Assembly: GCF_022267515.1 (NCBI RefSeq)
Contig: NZ_JAKFGB010000012.1
Span: forward strand, 868,001-932,000
Length of the DNA: 64,000 nt
Direction of reading: 5' to 3'
DNA from: Rubinisphaera margarita
GTDB lineage: Bacteria; Planctomycetota; Planctomycetia; Planctomycetales; Planctomycetaceae
Shown here: positions 18,250 through 28,038 of the stretch, piece by piece
How the letters are laid out: every line of letters begins with the position of its first letter
Position numbering within the stretch: position 1 is the first letter of the stretch
Made by a program: the position numbers and the translations under genes
The notes under the pieces: generated by a model
The model's database searches: none
The model's input: only the letters and a program-made list of their open reading frames with translations
What the model was told of the DNA's origin: nothing

Positions 18250-19423
18250 AGGTGCCCTCCTCCGCGGTGATTCTGGCAGCTGCGTTGCCAACCGCTTCTC
18301 CCATCGCCCAGCAGGTGCCGACGACTCGGGCTGAGGACTGGGCCAGCGGATCGGCTGACAGGCACTTGCCGACGGCCCAGAGGTTGTCCCATCCCTGAAC
18401 CTGCAACGCGCTGAGCGGGATCGGATAGACAGGAGGCGACAGCGTTCGCATCTGCACGCCGTTCTCTGGATCCCAATACTCAATCGGCCAGCTTCCGAAG
18501 CAGGCGATTTCTGAACTTTCCGCCGAAGTCTCGCCCTGCTCCAGGGACTCGATGGTCAGCTGATGGTCTCCACGAATCCGTCCGCCATCCCGGATTCCGG
18601 GGACGCCGACGCGATCGATCACGGCATTCTCGAAACCGGGAAATGAACGCAGGAACTCGAAAATAGTTTTCACCAGCTGGCTGGTATCGCACGGCTGCCG
18701 CTCCTTGAGCTGCGGAAGGAACAGCTTGATATAGACTTCATCGGGATCAGCCCCGCAGTCGAGCCAGGTATGAGCAAAATGCGGCGGAAGCTCCCCGGCG
18801 TCCGCCGCTGTGCGGATGGAACGAACTAGTCCCACGCCTTTCGGGAAATCGAGAGCGCCGGCTTTCACGCCCGCCAACCGGACGACGAGCCCTGCTGCCG
18901 CCTGATGATTACAGTCGAGGGAGTCAGGGGCGATGCTCCGGACAACGTGGGCTCCACCGGTGGCGTCGATGAGGGCTGCCGCATCAATCGTCTGCTGCCC
19001 TTCCGGGGTGACGATCGCGACTTGCTCAACGCGGCGTTCCTGCCAGGATGAATCGGTGAGGCGGGAACCGGTCAGCACCGTCAGTCGAGGTGTTTCCCTG
19101 AGCCATTCTTCGGCGACACGCTGGTAGGTCTCCGGGGCGACGCTGAGGACCCACAATCGGCCGATTCGTCGCCGGCGTACTCGACTGTCCGCAGATTCCA
19201 GGCGATTGATCAACTCGGCGGGAAGTCCGGGGTTGACCAGATTTCCTTCCGGATCAAACAGGCCGCCCAGCGTATGAATGAGCGCGTGAGCCACGGTTCC
19301 GCCGACGCATCTCTGCGACTCCACCAGGGTGGTGGTGGCACCGGCGCGAGCCGCGGCGATCGCAGCCGCCATGCCGGCGGCTCCTGCTCCGCAGACAACG
19401 ACGGATACGGAACGTGAAGACAT
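18236..19423 (-). CDS. FAD-dependent oxidoreductase of the carrier-protein operon
   Basis: 395 aa flavoprotein, with the Rossmann motif GAGAAG at residues 12-17 in VVVCGAGAAGMAAAIAAARAGATTTLVE and a second FAD contact near the C-terminus (NLWAVGKCLSADPLAQSSARVVGT). This is the FAD_oxidored (PF12831-like) type, with no sign of a halogenase WxWxIP motif. Its gene starts 2 bp after the carrier protein stop and overlaps the ligase by 14 bp. That makes oxidation of a carrier-bound intermediate or of the released product the likely role, by inference. Confidence 0.88.
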   Translation of the reverse strand: MSSRSVSVVVCGAGAAGMAAAIAAARAGATTTLVESQRCVGGTVAHALIHTLGGLFDPEGNLVNPGLPAELINRLESADSRVRRRRIGRLWVLSVAPETYQRVAEEWLRETPRLTVLTGSRLTDSSWQERRVEQVAIVTPEGQQTIDAAALIDATGGAHVVRSIAPDSLDCNHQAAAGLVVRLAGVKAGALDFPKGVGLVRSIRTAADAGELPPHFAHTWLDCGADPDEVYIKLFLPQLKERQPCDTSQLVKTIFEFLRSFPGFENAVIDRVGVPGIRDGGRIRGDHQLTIESLEQGETSAESSEIACFGSWPIEYWDPENGVQMRTLSPPVYPIPLSALQVQGWDNLWAVGKCLSADPLAQSSARVVGTCWAMGEAVGNAAARITAEEGTCEPR

Positions 19424-19425
19424 GT

Positions 19426-19680
19426 CTAGCGACCCGTTTTCTTCTCGTGAATGAAGGTGGCGATTCGGTTAATCGTGCCGATGGTTTCGGGAGACAGATC
19501 ACTGTTGTCGATCGTCACCCCGAACATCGATTCGAATTCAATGACCATCCGGAGGATCTGCAAGGAGTCGAGAATCTGAAGCAGATCATCGTCATTTTCC
19601 AACGAATCGGCCTGTCCGTCGTCGATGGCTGTCGAGACGATGTAGTCTCGAATCTGTTGCTGAATGGATTCAATGCTCAT
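19426..19680 (-). CDS. Acyl/peptidyl carrier protein
   Basis: 84 aa from the ATG at 19680; an in-frame 45-residue upstream extension is rejected because ACPs start here and the extension is not ACP-like. The phosphopantetheine site is Ser39 in ILDSLQILRMVIEFE. Acidic helices flank it and the C-terminal NRIATFIHEKK is typical. It is first in a five-gene operon with a flavoenzyme, adenylation enzyme, condensation domain and membrane protein. It is clearly separate from the housekeeping fatty-acid ACP, because no fab genes are near. Confidence 0.9.
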   Translation of the reverse strand: MSIESIQQQIRDYIVSTAIDDGQADSLENDDDLLQILDSLQILRMVIEFESMFGVTIDNSDLSPETIGTINRIATFIHEKKTGR

Positions 19681-20211
19681 AGATTCAATCCCAGCATCAA
19701 TCACCGGGAACACAATAGAGATGCTGAGGAAAACTGGTGATGCCGAATGGAACGGAAAGAATGCAGGGACGACCCACTTCCTATTCAGTATCGACCCCTG
19801 AGCGACCAGAATCACGACTTTTTGACCGGGAATTTCTCCGAAGTCAAACGGAAGGCTGCGAATCCGCCGTTTTTCAGCGATGCACTCCTAACTTGCATCG
19901 CCAGCGCGAGATGCGACACAGCCGGCAGCCGTGGGGCGGAGGGAAATGGCTGTGTGAACTGGCGTGCATGTTTTGTCCCGCAGCCTCGGCGGAGTCGCGG
20001 CCGATTTTAACGCGATGAGCGAACGGTCATCGGTGCACCGAGCCTGTCAGGCAGTTATGATCCGCGACCATTGCCCGGGCCGGCTGGGTTGCTGCCGGTT
20101 CACTCAGATATTCGACCAGAAGCAGAGTCATTCGTGAAGAACGGGGCGAGAGACGCCAATCAGGCCAGAACCGCGGAAGTGAGGTGGGACACCCCGAGAC
20201 TGCATCGACGG
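19681..20211. promoter_or_regulatory. Divergent intergenic region between the carrier-protein operon and ktrBA, with two hairpins
   Basis: About 390-530 bp, depending on the ktrB start, with no convincing gene. It should hold the promoters of both divergent operons. Two inverted repeats are plain: GCGATGCA at 19877-19884 with TGCATCGC at 19894-19901 (9-nt loop), and ACACAGCC at 19916-19923 with GGCTGTGT at 19948-19955. Neither is followed by a T-run. They may be operators or leader structures. I could not fix -35/-10 boxes. Confidence 0.5.
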
Positions 20212-21558
20212 ATGCAACGTCGGGGCTTCACGCCGGCTGAACTCTTCGTCGGCAGTTTTCTGGCGCTCATTCTCCTTGGTACGCTCGCGCTGAGGTTTCT
20301 CCCGGGAATCTATCGAGGTACGCCGCTGAACTGGATCGATGCCCTCTTTACATCGACCAGTGCGGTCTGCGTAACCGGACTGATCGTGGTCGATACGGCG
20401 ACGCATTTCACCTTTGCCGGCCAGGCGGTTCTTCTCGCCCTGGTCCAGCTTGGCGGACTCGGCATGCTGGTGCTGACGAGTGTCATCATCACCGCTCTGG
20501 GAGGTCGGCCGTCGTTGCGGACCGAATCGGTCACCATTGGACAGCGGCACATGATGCCCCAGCTTCCTGCGCGAACGCTGATTCTGAATATCGTTCGATT
20601 CACATTCTATATCGAAGCTTTCGGTGCTCTGCTGCTTTATCTGGTGTGGGCCCCTCGGATGGGACTGATCAAGGCCTTCTGGCCGGCCATCTTCCATTCC
20701 GTCAGTGCGTTCTGTAATGCGGGCTTCTCGACAAACACCAGTTCGCTGACGGAGTATCAGAACTCGCCGCTGACGATCCTGATCATCTCCGTGCTGATCA
20801 TCGCCGGTGGTCTTGGGTTTATCGCCATGGAGGAACTCCAGATCTACTTCAGGCGGGATGGCCGGAGAAAACGGCTGTCGACACACACCAGGCTTGTGCT
20901 CGCGACTTCGTCTGTTCTGCTCCTTGGCGGCTGGATTCTGTTCATGGCGTTTGAGTGGCGAGGCGTACTCGGCTCCATGGGGAGGATCGACAGAATCTTC
21001 AACGCATTGTTCATGAGCGTAACGCCTCGGACTGCCGGATTTAACACGATTGACTACGCGGACGTCACCGACAGCAGCAATCTGCTGACAATGATCCTGA
21101 TGATGATCGGCGGCTCGCCAGGTTCAACAGCCGGTGGAATGAAAACGACGACCTTCGCCCTGCTCGGGCTCATGGCCTGGTCGCGATTGCGGTCGCAGCC
21201 AACCGCGACCTTCGTCAATCGGTCCATTCCTAACGAAACCATTCATCGCGCGACCGGGCTGTTCATTATCGGGACGGCAGTCATCATTGCAGGTGCGTTC
21301 GCGTTGTCGGTGGTCGGCGACATGCTGCACGTGGAGCAACACTTTCTGGCGAGGTTGTTCGAAGTCGTCAGCGCGTTCAATACCGTGGGACTGTCGATGG
21401 GCGTCACTCCCCATCTCTCTGTTCCCTCCAAATGGGTCATTATTCTGCTGATGTTCGCGGGACGAACTGGACCATTGGCGATCGCAGCGGCATTGATCGT
21501 TCGTCTGTCCCGCCAGGGAAGATACCGCATGGCCTACGAAGATGTGGTCGTTGGTTGA
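20212..21558 (+). CDS. ktrB: Potassium uptake channel subunit, TrkH/KtrB family
   Basis: K+ translocating membrane subunit, 448 aa from the ATG at 20212. The four selectivity-filter loops of the family are present: VCVTGL, FCNAGF, PRTAGF and FNTVGL. There are eight main membrane helices, two per repeat. The open frame runs upstream to a TTG at 20071, but sequence before MQRRGFTPAEL is unlike the family and no strong ribosome site decides it. It is followed after 34 bp by the RCK regulator ktrA, so the pair forms a Ktr-type transporter. Confidence 0.9.
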   Translation: MQRRGFTPAELFVGSFLALILLGTLALRFLPGIYRGTPLNWIDALFTSTSAVCVTGLIVVDTATHFTFAGQAVLLALVQLGGLGMLVLTSVIITALGGRPSLRTESVTIGQRHMMPQLPARTLILNIVRFTFYIEAFGALLLYLVWAPRMGLIKAFWPAIFHSVSAFCNAGFSTNTSSLTEYQNSPLTILIISVLIIAGGLGFIAMEELQIYFRRDGRRKRLSTHTRLVLATSSVLLLGGWILFMAFEWRGVLGSMGRIDRIFNALFMSVTPRTAGFNTIDYADVTDSSNLLTMILMMIGGSPGSTAGGMKTTTFALLGLMAWSRLRSQPTATFVNRSIPNETIHRATGLFIIGTAVIIAGAFALSVVGDMLHVEQHFLARLFEVVSAFNTVGLSMGVTPHLSVPSKWVIILLMFAGRTGPLAIAAALIVRLSRQGRYRMAYEDVVVG

Positions 21559-21592
21559 TCGAGACATCGAACGAGTCTGAGGAAACTGGAAT

Positions 21593-22249
21593 ATGAAACG
21601 ATTTGTGATCCTGGGGCTGGGCAACTTCGGATTCACGCTGGCTCGTACGCTGACAGACAGCGGTCACGACGTGATTGGACTGGATATGGATGGCGATGTG
21701 GTCGACCGGCTCGCATCGTACATCTCGCAGGCGATCGTGGGGGATTCGACGGATCTCGAACTGCTGCGAAGACTCGGCGCGTCCGAGGCCGATGTGGCGA
21801 TCGTTTCCACGGGCGACGATATCGCCTCCAGCGTGTTAACGACGATGGCCCTGATTGATCTCAAGATCAAGGACATCTATGTCAAAGTCATTTCCGACGA
21901 ACATGCTCGCGTCATGAAGCGAATCGGCGTCACGGATACCATCTTTCCAGAGAAAGACACCGCGCTGTCGCTTTCCACGCGAATCAGCGGCTCCGCCCTG
22001 CTCAACTATGTCCGTCTCGGCTCGGGATTCAGTATCCAGGAAATGGGCGTTCCAGACAGCTGGTTTGGCCGCACGATTCGGGAGTTGAAGCTGCGGCAGA
22101 ACTACAATATCACCGTCGTCGCTTTGCATGACATTCTCGAAGATCACATCGTTCCGTCTCCCGACCCGGATCGAAAACTCAAGGATTCGGACACCCTGCT
22201 GGTCGCGGGAGACGATGAATCTCTGGAGCGAGCGGCGAAAGCCCGATAG
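21593..22249 (+). CDS. ktrA: Potassium channel RCK regulator, TrkA/KtrA family
   Basis: 218 aa cytosolic regulator that forms the octameric ring gating KtrB. RCK-N (about 1-125) opens with VILGLGNFG, the GxGxxG nucleotide-binding turn, followed by the acidic end of beta-2 (GLDMDG) that binds NAD(H)/ATP. RCK-C (about 135-218) ends with DTLLVAGDDESLERA. One RCK unit, as in KtrA rather than the double TrkA. Starts at ATG following an AGGAAA sequence. Co-transcribed with ktrB. Confidence 0.92.
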   Translation: MKRFVILGLGNFGFTLARTLTDSGHDVIGLDMDGDVVDRLASYISQAIVGDSTDLELLRRLGASEADVAIVSTGDDIASSVLTTMALIDLKIKDIYVKVISDEHARVMKRIGVTDTIFPEKDTALSLSTRISGSALLNYVRLGSGFSIQEMGVPDSWFGRTIRELKLRQNYNITVVALHDILEDHIVPSPDPDRKLKDSDTLLVAGDDESLERAAKAR

Positions 22250-22452
22250 CGGCTCTACTGGAGTGACCTGGTTCCCGAAACGGATTTTCATGCCGAAACA
22301 GACGCACAGTGCCCCGCCAAATCTCTAAAGGCAACATTGCATCACCGGCTGCTTATATCTAGACTCAGGCATGTCTCAGGGCCGTACCTCTTCTCCAAAC
22401 GGCTGATGTTTCATTCGCTTTCGTCTCGTTCTGATGATCAAGGAGCTTCTCA

Positions 22453-23445
<993 letters not shown>

Positions 23446-23462
23446 TCGGTAATGAGTTGGAA

Positions 23463-23497
23463 AAGGTCGGGAGAAGACACGCCTCCCGGCCTTTTTC
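23463..23497 (+). terminator. Rho-independent terminator after the DUF1559 gene
   Basis: An 11-bp stem, AAGGTCGGGAG at 23463-23473 with CTCCCGGCCTT at 23483-23493 (one G-T pair) and a 9-nt loop, followed by a T-run. It lies 18 bp after the stop codon, so the DUF1559 gene is monocistronic. Confidence 0.85.
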
Positions 23498-23568
23498 TAT
23501 GCGCAGTCCCATCTGCTACAATCGCCCTCACCTGCTCTGCTTCGATGTCCCCTCTGAGAAAGTCTGCA

Positions 23569-25830
23569 ATGCGATTGCTGCTGTTCACCACGGTTATTCT
23601 TCTCTCTCAACAGGTCCTCTTCTCCCCCGTTGAGGCCGGTCCATTGACTCCCGAAAAAGATGCAAGGCACGACCGCCGGACAATCATCTTTAACGGACAA
23701 CATCCCGATAAACTCGCCTGCGATACAACGCTCCGCAAAGTCCCCGATGGCTCTTGGGTGATGGTGATGCTCGGCGGAGGAAACACCGAGCCTCTGCCGC
23801 AGAATCGGATCTTTATCTCACGCAGTCAGGATGAAGGGGAAACGTGGTCTGCGATGAAGCCGATTGATCTCGGTGTGAAGAGCAAAGATGAAAACGCCGC
23901 CCTTATCCCGACCGAACTGATGGTTCTGGACGGACGCTGCACGATGTTCGTGGCGACTCACGACGGAACGTTCGGCAACTGGAAGGAGTGGATGACCCAC
24001 AGCGATGACTCGTGCCGCACCTGGAGTAAGCTCGAACCAGTCCCCGGCCGACTGCATGATCGGACGTTTGTCCGGAATCACATCATCACCAGCGATGGTC
24101 GCATTCTGCTGCCGTTTCAGCATTACCTGCGGGTCGCCGAGACCCGATCGATCTCCGGAAAGCGGCGTTTCTCCGCCCCGACCGATCCCCGTAACGGTGT
24201 GCTCATCAGTGAAGATGGCGGCAAGACGTGGTCTGAACATGGCGATATCCGGTTGACCGACAACGAGAACTATCACGGCTGGGCGGAGAACAACATCGTT
24301 GAGCTCAGCAATAATCGGATTGCCATGATCATTCGGGCCGACAAACTCGGCGGAGTGCTTTACTACGCGGAATCGACCGATGGCGGCCGCACCTGGCCGG
24401 AGTTTGCCACAAAGACCGACATCCCCAACCCGGGATCGAAGGCGACGCTCTACGGCCTCGGAGGCGACGCGGTGGCGATGCTGCACAATCCCAACCCGAA
24501 ACATCGAAGTCCACTGGCGTTGTGGGTTTCGTTCGATGGCATGAAGTCCTGGCCCTATCAGCGAGTTCTCGTGCCTGAATCTGTCGACGGACCGCGAGGC
24601 CGATTGAATTACCCGGATGGATTTGTCAGCGAAGATGGTGAGTATCTGCACTTTGCGTTCGACGACAATCGGCACCTGGGTGTCTATTACGGGGCAAAAC
24701 TTCCGCAGGTCCAACAGACTGCTTCGGCAGATCCTCGGTCTTCACAGATGCTGGAGCTGAAGACAACGGGAGCGGGTCCCGACAAGATCGATTACCGATT
24801 GCTGCCAAAAGTTCCGTCGAAGCATGCGATGATCAGTGACGTTCGCGATCGGGGTGGCGACTGGGTGCACCAACACGCTTATCTGACGCACCATAACGGT
24901 CGATACTGGGCAATGTGGAGCGACGGTCCCGGCAAACGGAACGAGAAACTGACCGCCGAGCAGCATCGGAATGTCGTCCCCGGGCACGACCTCGCTGATA
25001 ATCGGGTTTCGTTTGCGACGAGCCAGGATGGGATCAACTGGAGTGAACCGGCTCCTCTGTCCGGGCCTCCGCGGATTGAGGGCTTCGGCTGGATCGCCCG
25101 AGGATTCTGGGTGCGAGACGGCGAGCTGCTGGCTCTGGCGAGTCATTTCGATGCTCCAGGATACGCGGGGAAGGGACTTAGCCTCGAAGCATTCCGTTGG
25201 AATGAACGTTCCCGTTCCTGGGAGCCACACGGCACCGTGCTCGACGATACGCTTAACAATTTTCCGCCCAAGCGGCTCCCGTCCGGTCCATTTATGATGA
25301 CTCGGCGCGACCACGTCCGGCAGGTTTCGGTGATGATTGGCGGAGACGAGGCGTTCAATCAGTGGGAGATTTTCCCCCTGGCCAGCTACAACGCGAAAGG
25401 CCGGCCTGAAGAACCGTACTGGTACACGTTACCCGACGGCCAAACAATAGTCGGGCTGATTCGGGATAATGGTCGATCGGGACGGCTGTTGCGCACGGTC
25501 TCAGAAGACAATGGCAGAACGTGGTCGCCGATTGTCAAAACAAACTTTCCCGACGCGACCAGCAAGTTCTTCGTACTCCGCACATCACGCGATTACTATG
25601 TGCTCGTCTCGAACTCCAATCCGAAACGGCGTGATCCATTGACGCTCGCCGTCAGTCGGGACGGGGTTGTTTTCACGGACCTGTTCTACCTGGTTGGAGA
25701 GCGGCACATTGACTATCCGCACGTGATCGAACACGATGGCCAACTCCTGATCGCCTTCTCCGGAGCCAAGCAGACAATGGAAGTGCTTCAGGTTGATCTG
25801 GACGACCTCGATATGATGATCGCCGATTAA
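23569..25830 (+). CDS. Exported double sialidase-like protein (BNR/Asp-box repeats)
   Basis: 753 aa from the ATG at 23569, which gives a signal peptide (MRLLLFTTVILLSQQVLFS); an ATG at 23545 is equally possible. Two six-bladed sialidase-like propellers in series, about residues 30-380 and 400-750. Asp boxes include SQDEGETWS, SEDGGKTWS, STDGGRTWP, SQDGINWS and SEDNGRTWSP. A planctomycete 'exo-alpha-sialidase' need not cleave sialic acid, and catalytic residues cannot be fixed by eye. The gene for an FAD oxidoreductase starts 13 bp later, so both probably act on the same glycan. Confidence 0.85.
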   Translation: MRLLLFTTVILLSQQVLFSPVEAGPLTPEKDARHDRRTIIFNGQHPDKLACDTTLRKVPDGSWVMVMLGGGNTEPLPQNRIFISRSQDEGETWSAMKPIDLGVKSKDENAALIPTELMVLDGRCTMFVATHDGTFGNWKEWMTHSDDSCRTWSKLEPVPGRLHDRTFVRNHIITSDGRILLPFQHYLRVAETRSISGKRRFSAPTDPRNGVLISEDGGKTWSEHGDIRLTDNENYHGWAENNIVELSNNRIAMIIRADKLGGVLYYAESTDGGRTWPEFATKTDIPNPGSKATLYGLGGDAVAMLHNPNPKHRSPLALWVSFDGMKSWPYQRVLVPESVDGPRGRLNYPDGFVSEDGEYLHFAFDDNRHLGVYYGAKLPQVQQTASADPRSSQMLELKTTGAGPDKIDYRLLPKVPSKHAMISDVRDRGGDWVHQHAYLTHHNGRYWAMWSDGPGKRNEKLTAEQHRNVVPGHDLADNRVSFATSQDGINWSEPAPLSGPPRIEGFGWIARGFWVRDGELLALASHFDAPGYAGKGLSLEAFRWNERSRSWEPHGTVLDDTLNNFPPKRLPSGPFMMTRRDHVRQVSVMIGGDEAFNQWEIFPLASYNAKGRPEEPYWYTLPDGQTIVGLIRDNGRSGRLLRTVSEDNGRTWSPIVKTNFPDATSKFFVLRTSRDYYVLVSNSNPKRRDPLTLAVSRDGVVFTDLFYLVGERHIDYPHVIEHDGQLLIAFSGAKQTMEVLQVDLDDLDMMIAD

Positions 25831-25843
25831 GAAAGGCCTCAAC

Positions 25844-27910
25844 GTGCTCACCCGAATTGTTACTCTTCTGTTGATTTCCTTGTTGTCCGTACCGGCCGTG
25901 CAGGCAGCCGGTCAGGCGGCTCAATCTGCCGATGTGATCGTCTATGGCTCGACGCCTGGTGGTTTCTGTGCAGCTATCGCCGCAGCCCGTGAGGGAGCTT
26001 CGGTCATCCTGCTCGAACCGACGGACCATGTCGGCGGCGTGAATACCGGCGGACTGAGCTTCAGCGATTCCAACCAGACCGTTCGCAGCACGGTCATGGG
26101 ACTCTTTGACGAGTGGCATCGCCGCATCGAAGCCGATTACAGGCAGCGCGGGGTCAAGCTGCCCTACGATGTCAGCGTGAAAGATGCTTCGAAATGGACC
26201 TACGAGCCTCATGTGGCGGCGAAGATCACGAAGGAGATGCTCGACGAAGCCGGCGTGAAGGTTCTGACCGGGAGCGTTTTGAATTCCGTTGAGAAGGACG
26301 GGGCCACGATTACGGCCCTGAAAACCAAACGGGGGCATTTCGGCGGAAAAACCTTTATCGATGCGACTTACGAAGGCGACCTGATGGCCGCGGCTGGAGT
26401 CAGCTGGACAATCGGACGTGAAGGCCGCGAGAAATACGGCGAATCGCTGGCCGGGCGTCAGTTCCCCAAAGGCCGCATGCAGATCGATGGGTTCGATGAC
26501 GAGGGGAATCCACTCCCGTTGATTACCGCCACGGAAGCCGGCCCGGTTGAGGCGGGTGATGATCGTGTGATGGTCTACAGCTTTCGGCTCTGTCTGACGA
26601 AGGATCCCGCGAATCGCGTCCCCTTCCCTGCTCCGGAGAATTATGACCCGGCTCGCTTCGAAGTCGTCCGCCGCTACTTCGCCTGGGAAGAACGACCGCA
26701 TCTGTTGTGGGATCTTTATCCGCTCCCCGGCAACAAGTTCGATGCCAACAACGGCATCGGAAAGCAGTTTTCAATGGGGCTCGTGGGAGGCTGTAACGGC
26801 TGGAGCGAAGCGAGTGCGGAAGAACGCCAGCAGATGTGGGGAGAACACAAACAGTACACACTGGAGATGTATCACTTCCTGACTACGGACCCGGCTGTTC
26901 CCGAGCATTTGCGAAACGCGATGGCGGAGCTCGGCCTCTGCAAAGATGAGTTTCCTGAGTACGACCACTGGTCTCCGCAGTTGTATGTCCGTGAAGGACG
27001 ACGGATGCAGGGCATGTACGTGCTCACTGAGAACGACATCCTCCGGAATCCCGAGAAGGATGATCCGATTGTCGTCTCTTCGTTCCCGATCGATTCCCAC
27101 GATGTCCAGCGCGTTGCTACGAAGGACGGCTACGTCGTCAATGAGGGTACGATCTTTCCGGTGCGGATGCCCCGCCGACGGAACGGGTATCCGTATCACA
27201 TCCCGTATCGTTCGATTCTCCCCCGGCAGAACGAATGCGACAACCTGCTCGTGCCGGTCGCGTTGTCCTGCACGCACGTCGCGATTTCTTCTGTGCGTGT
27301 TGAACCAACCTGGATGATTCTCGGCCAGAGCGCGGGAATCGCCGCAGCCATGGCAGCCAAACTCGATTCAGCCGTGCAGTCGCTGGAGTATCCCAAACTG
27401 CGAAGCCGACTGGTTGCTCAGGGACAGGTGCTTGAACTCCCCGAACTCCCAGAGCTTCCGCCCGAGCCTGAAGTGGTTGTTTCGATCGATCCGAAATCCC
27501 TTCCGGGCATCATTCTCGATGATGCGGACGCCACGCTGAAGGGGAGTTGGGCGCGGTCGACCAACTTCAAGCCGCACATCGGCAGCGGGTATGTGCACGA
27601 CGACCAGCGTGCTGATGGACAGTCGGTTGCCTTGTTCAAGTTCACCGCTGAAGAAGCGGGCGAATACGAACTGAGAATGGCTTACTCCGCTCATCCGACC
27701 CGGGCGACTGCCGTGCCGGTTTCGGTGACGAGTGGTTCGAACACCACTGAGTTCAATGTTGATCAGACGCAGGCTCTGCCGGACGGTAAGCACTTTCGCC
27801 CCATCGGGACGGTGACTCTGGAGGCGGGGTCGGAAACGACGCTCACGCTTTCAAACACGCAGACCGATGGCTTCGTGATCCTGGACGCGTTTCAACTGAT
27901 CAGGAAGTAA
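25844..27910 (+). CDS. Exported FAD-dependent oxidoreductase with C-terminal golvesin/xanthan-lyase-like domain
   Basis: 688 aa from a GTG at 25844 with GAAAGG upstream. Signal peptide (about 1-22), then an FAD_oxidored (PF12831) domain with VIVYGSTPGGFCAAIAAAREGASVILLEP, a variant of the Rossmann loop. HVGGVNTGGLSFSD and a late FAD contact, LLVPVALSCTHVAISSVR, follow. Residues about 555-688 form a separate beta-sandwich (IILDDADATLKGSW ... GFVILDAFQLI) like golvesin_C domains attached to planctomycete exported enzymes. A related domain occurs in the PSD1 protein at the other end of the window. Same transcript as the sialidase-like gene. Confidence 0.86.
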   Translation: MLTRIVTLLLISLLSVPAVQAAGQAAQSADVIVYGSTPGGFCAAIAAAREGASVILLEPTDHVGGVNTGGLSFSDSNQTVRSTVMGLFDEWHRRIEADYRQRGVKLPYDVSVKDASKWTYEPHVAAKITKEMLDEAGVKVLTGSVLNSVEKDGATITALKTKRGHFGGKTFIDATYEGDLMAAAGVSWTIGREGREKYGESLAGRQFPKGRMQIDGFDDEGNPLPLITATEAGPVEAGDDRVMVYSFRLCLTKDPANRVPFPAPENYDPARFEVVRRYFAWEERPHLLWDLYPLPGNKFDANNGIGKQFSMGLVGGCNGWSEASAEERQQMWGEHKQYTLEMYHFLTTDPAVPEHLRNAMAELGLCKDEFPEYDHWSPQLYVREGRRMQGMYVLTENDILRNPEKDDPIVVSSFPIDSHDVQRVATKDGYVVNEGTIFPVRMPRRRNGYPYHIPYRSILPRQNECDNLLVPVALSCTHVAISSVRVEPTWMILGQSAGIAAAMAAKLDSAVQSLEYPKLRSRLVAQGQVLELPELPELPPEPEVVVSIDPKSLPGIILDDADATLKGSWARSTNFKPHIGSGYVHDDQRADGQSVALFKFTAEEAGEYELRMAYSAHPTRATAVPVSVTSGSNTTEFNVDQTQALPDGKHFRPIGTVTLEAGSETTLTLSNTQTDGFVILDAFQLIRK

Positions 27911-28038
27911 TCGCTTGTGTTGCCCGCCGGGTATGCGTTCAGATTATGCCGCATCGATCCACGACAACGCGAGTCAGTCAGGTATACTGATTCCTCGAGC
28001 ATTTTGCCCTCCCTGAAGCTTCACAGGCTCAATCTTTC

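Noticed and set aside
18236..19423. Flavin-dependent halogenase in the carrier-protein operon
   Set aside because: No WxWxIP motif or tryptophan-halogenase features could be seen; it reads as a PF12831-type oxidoreductase.
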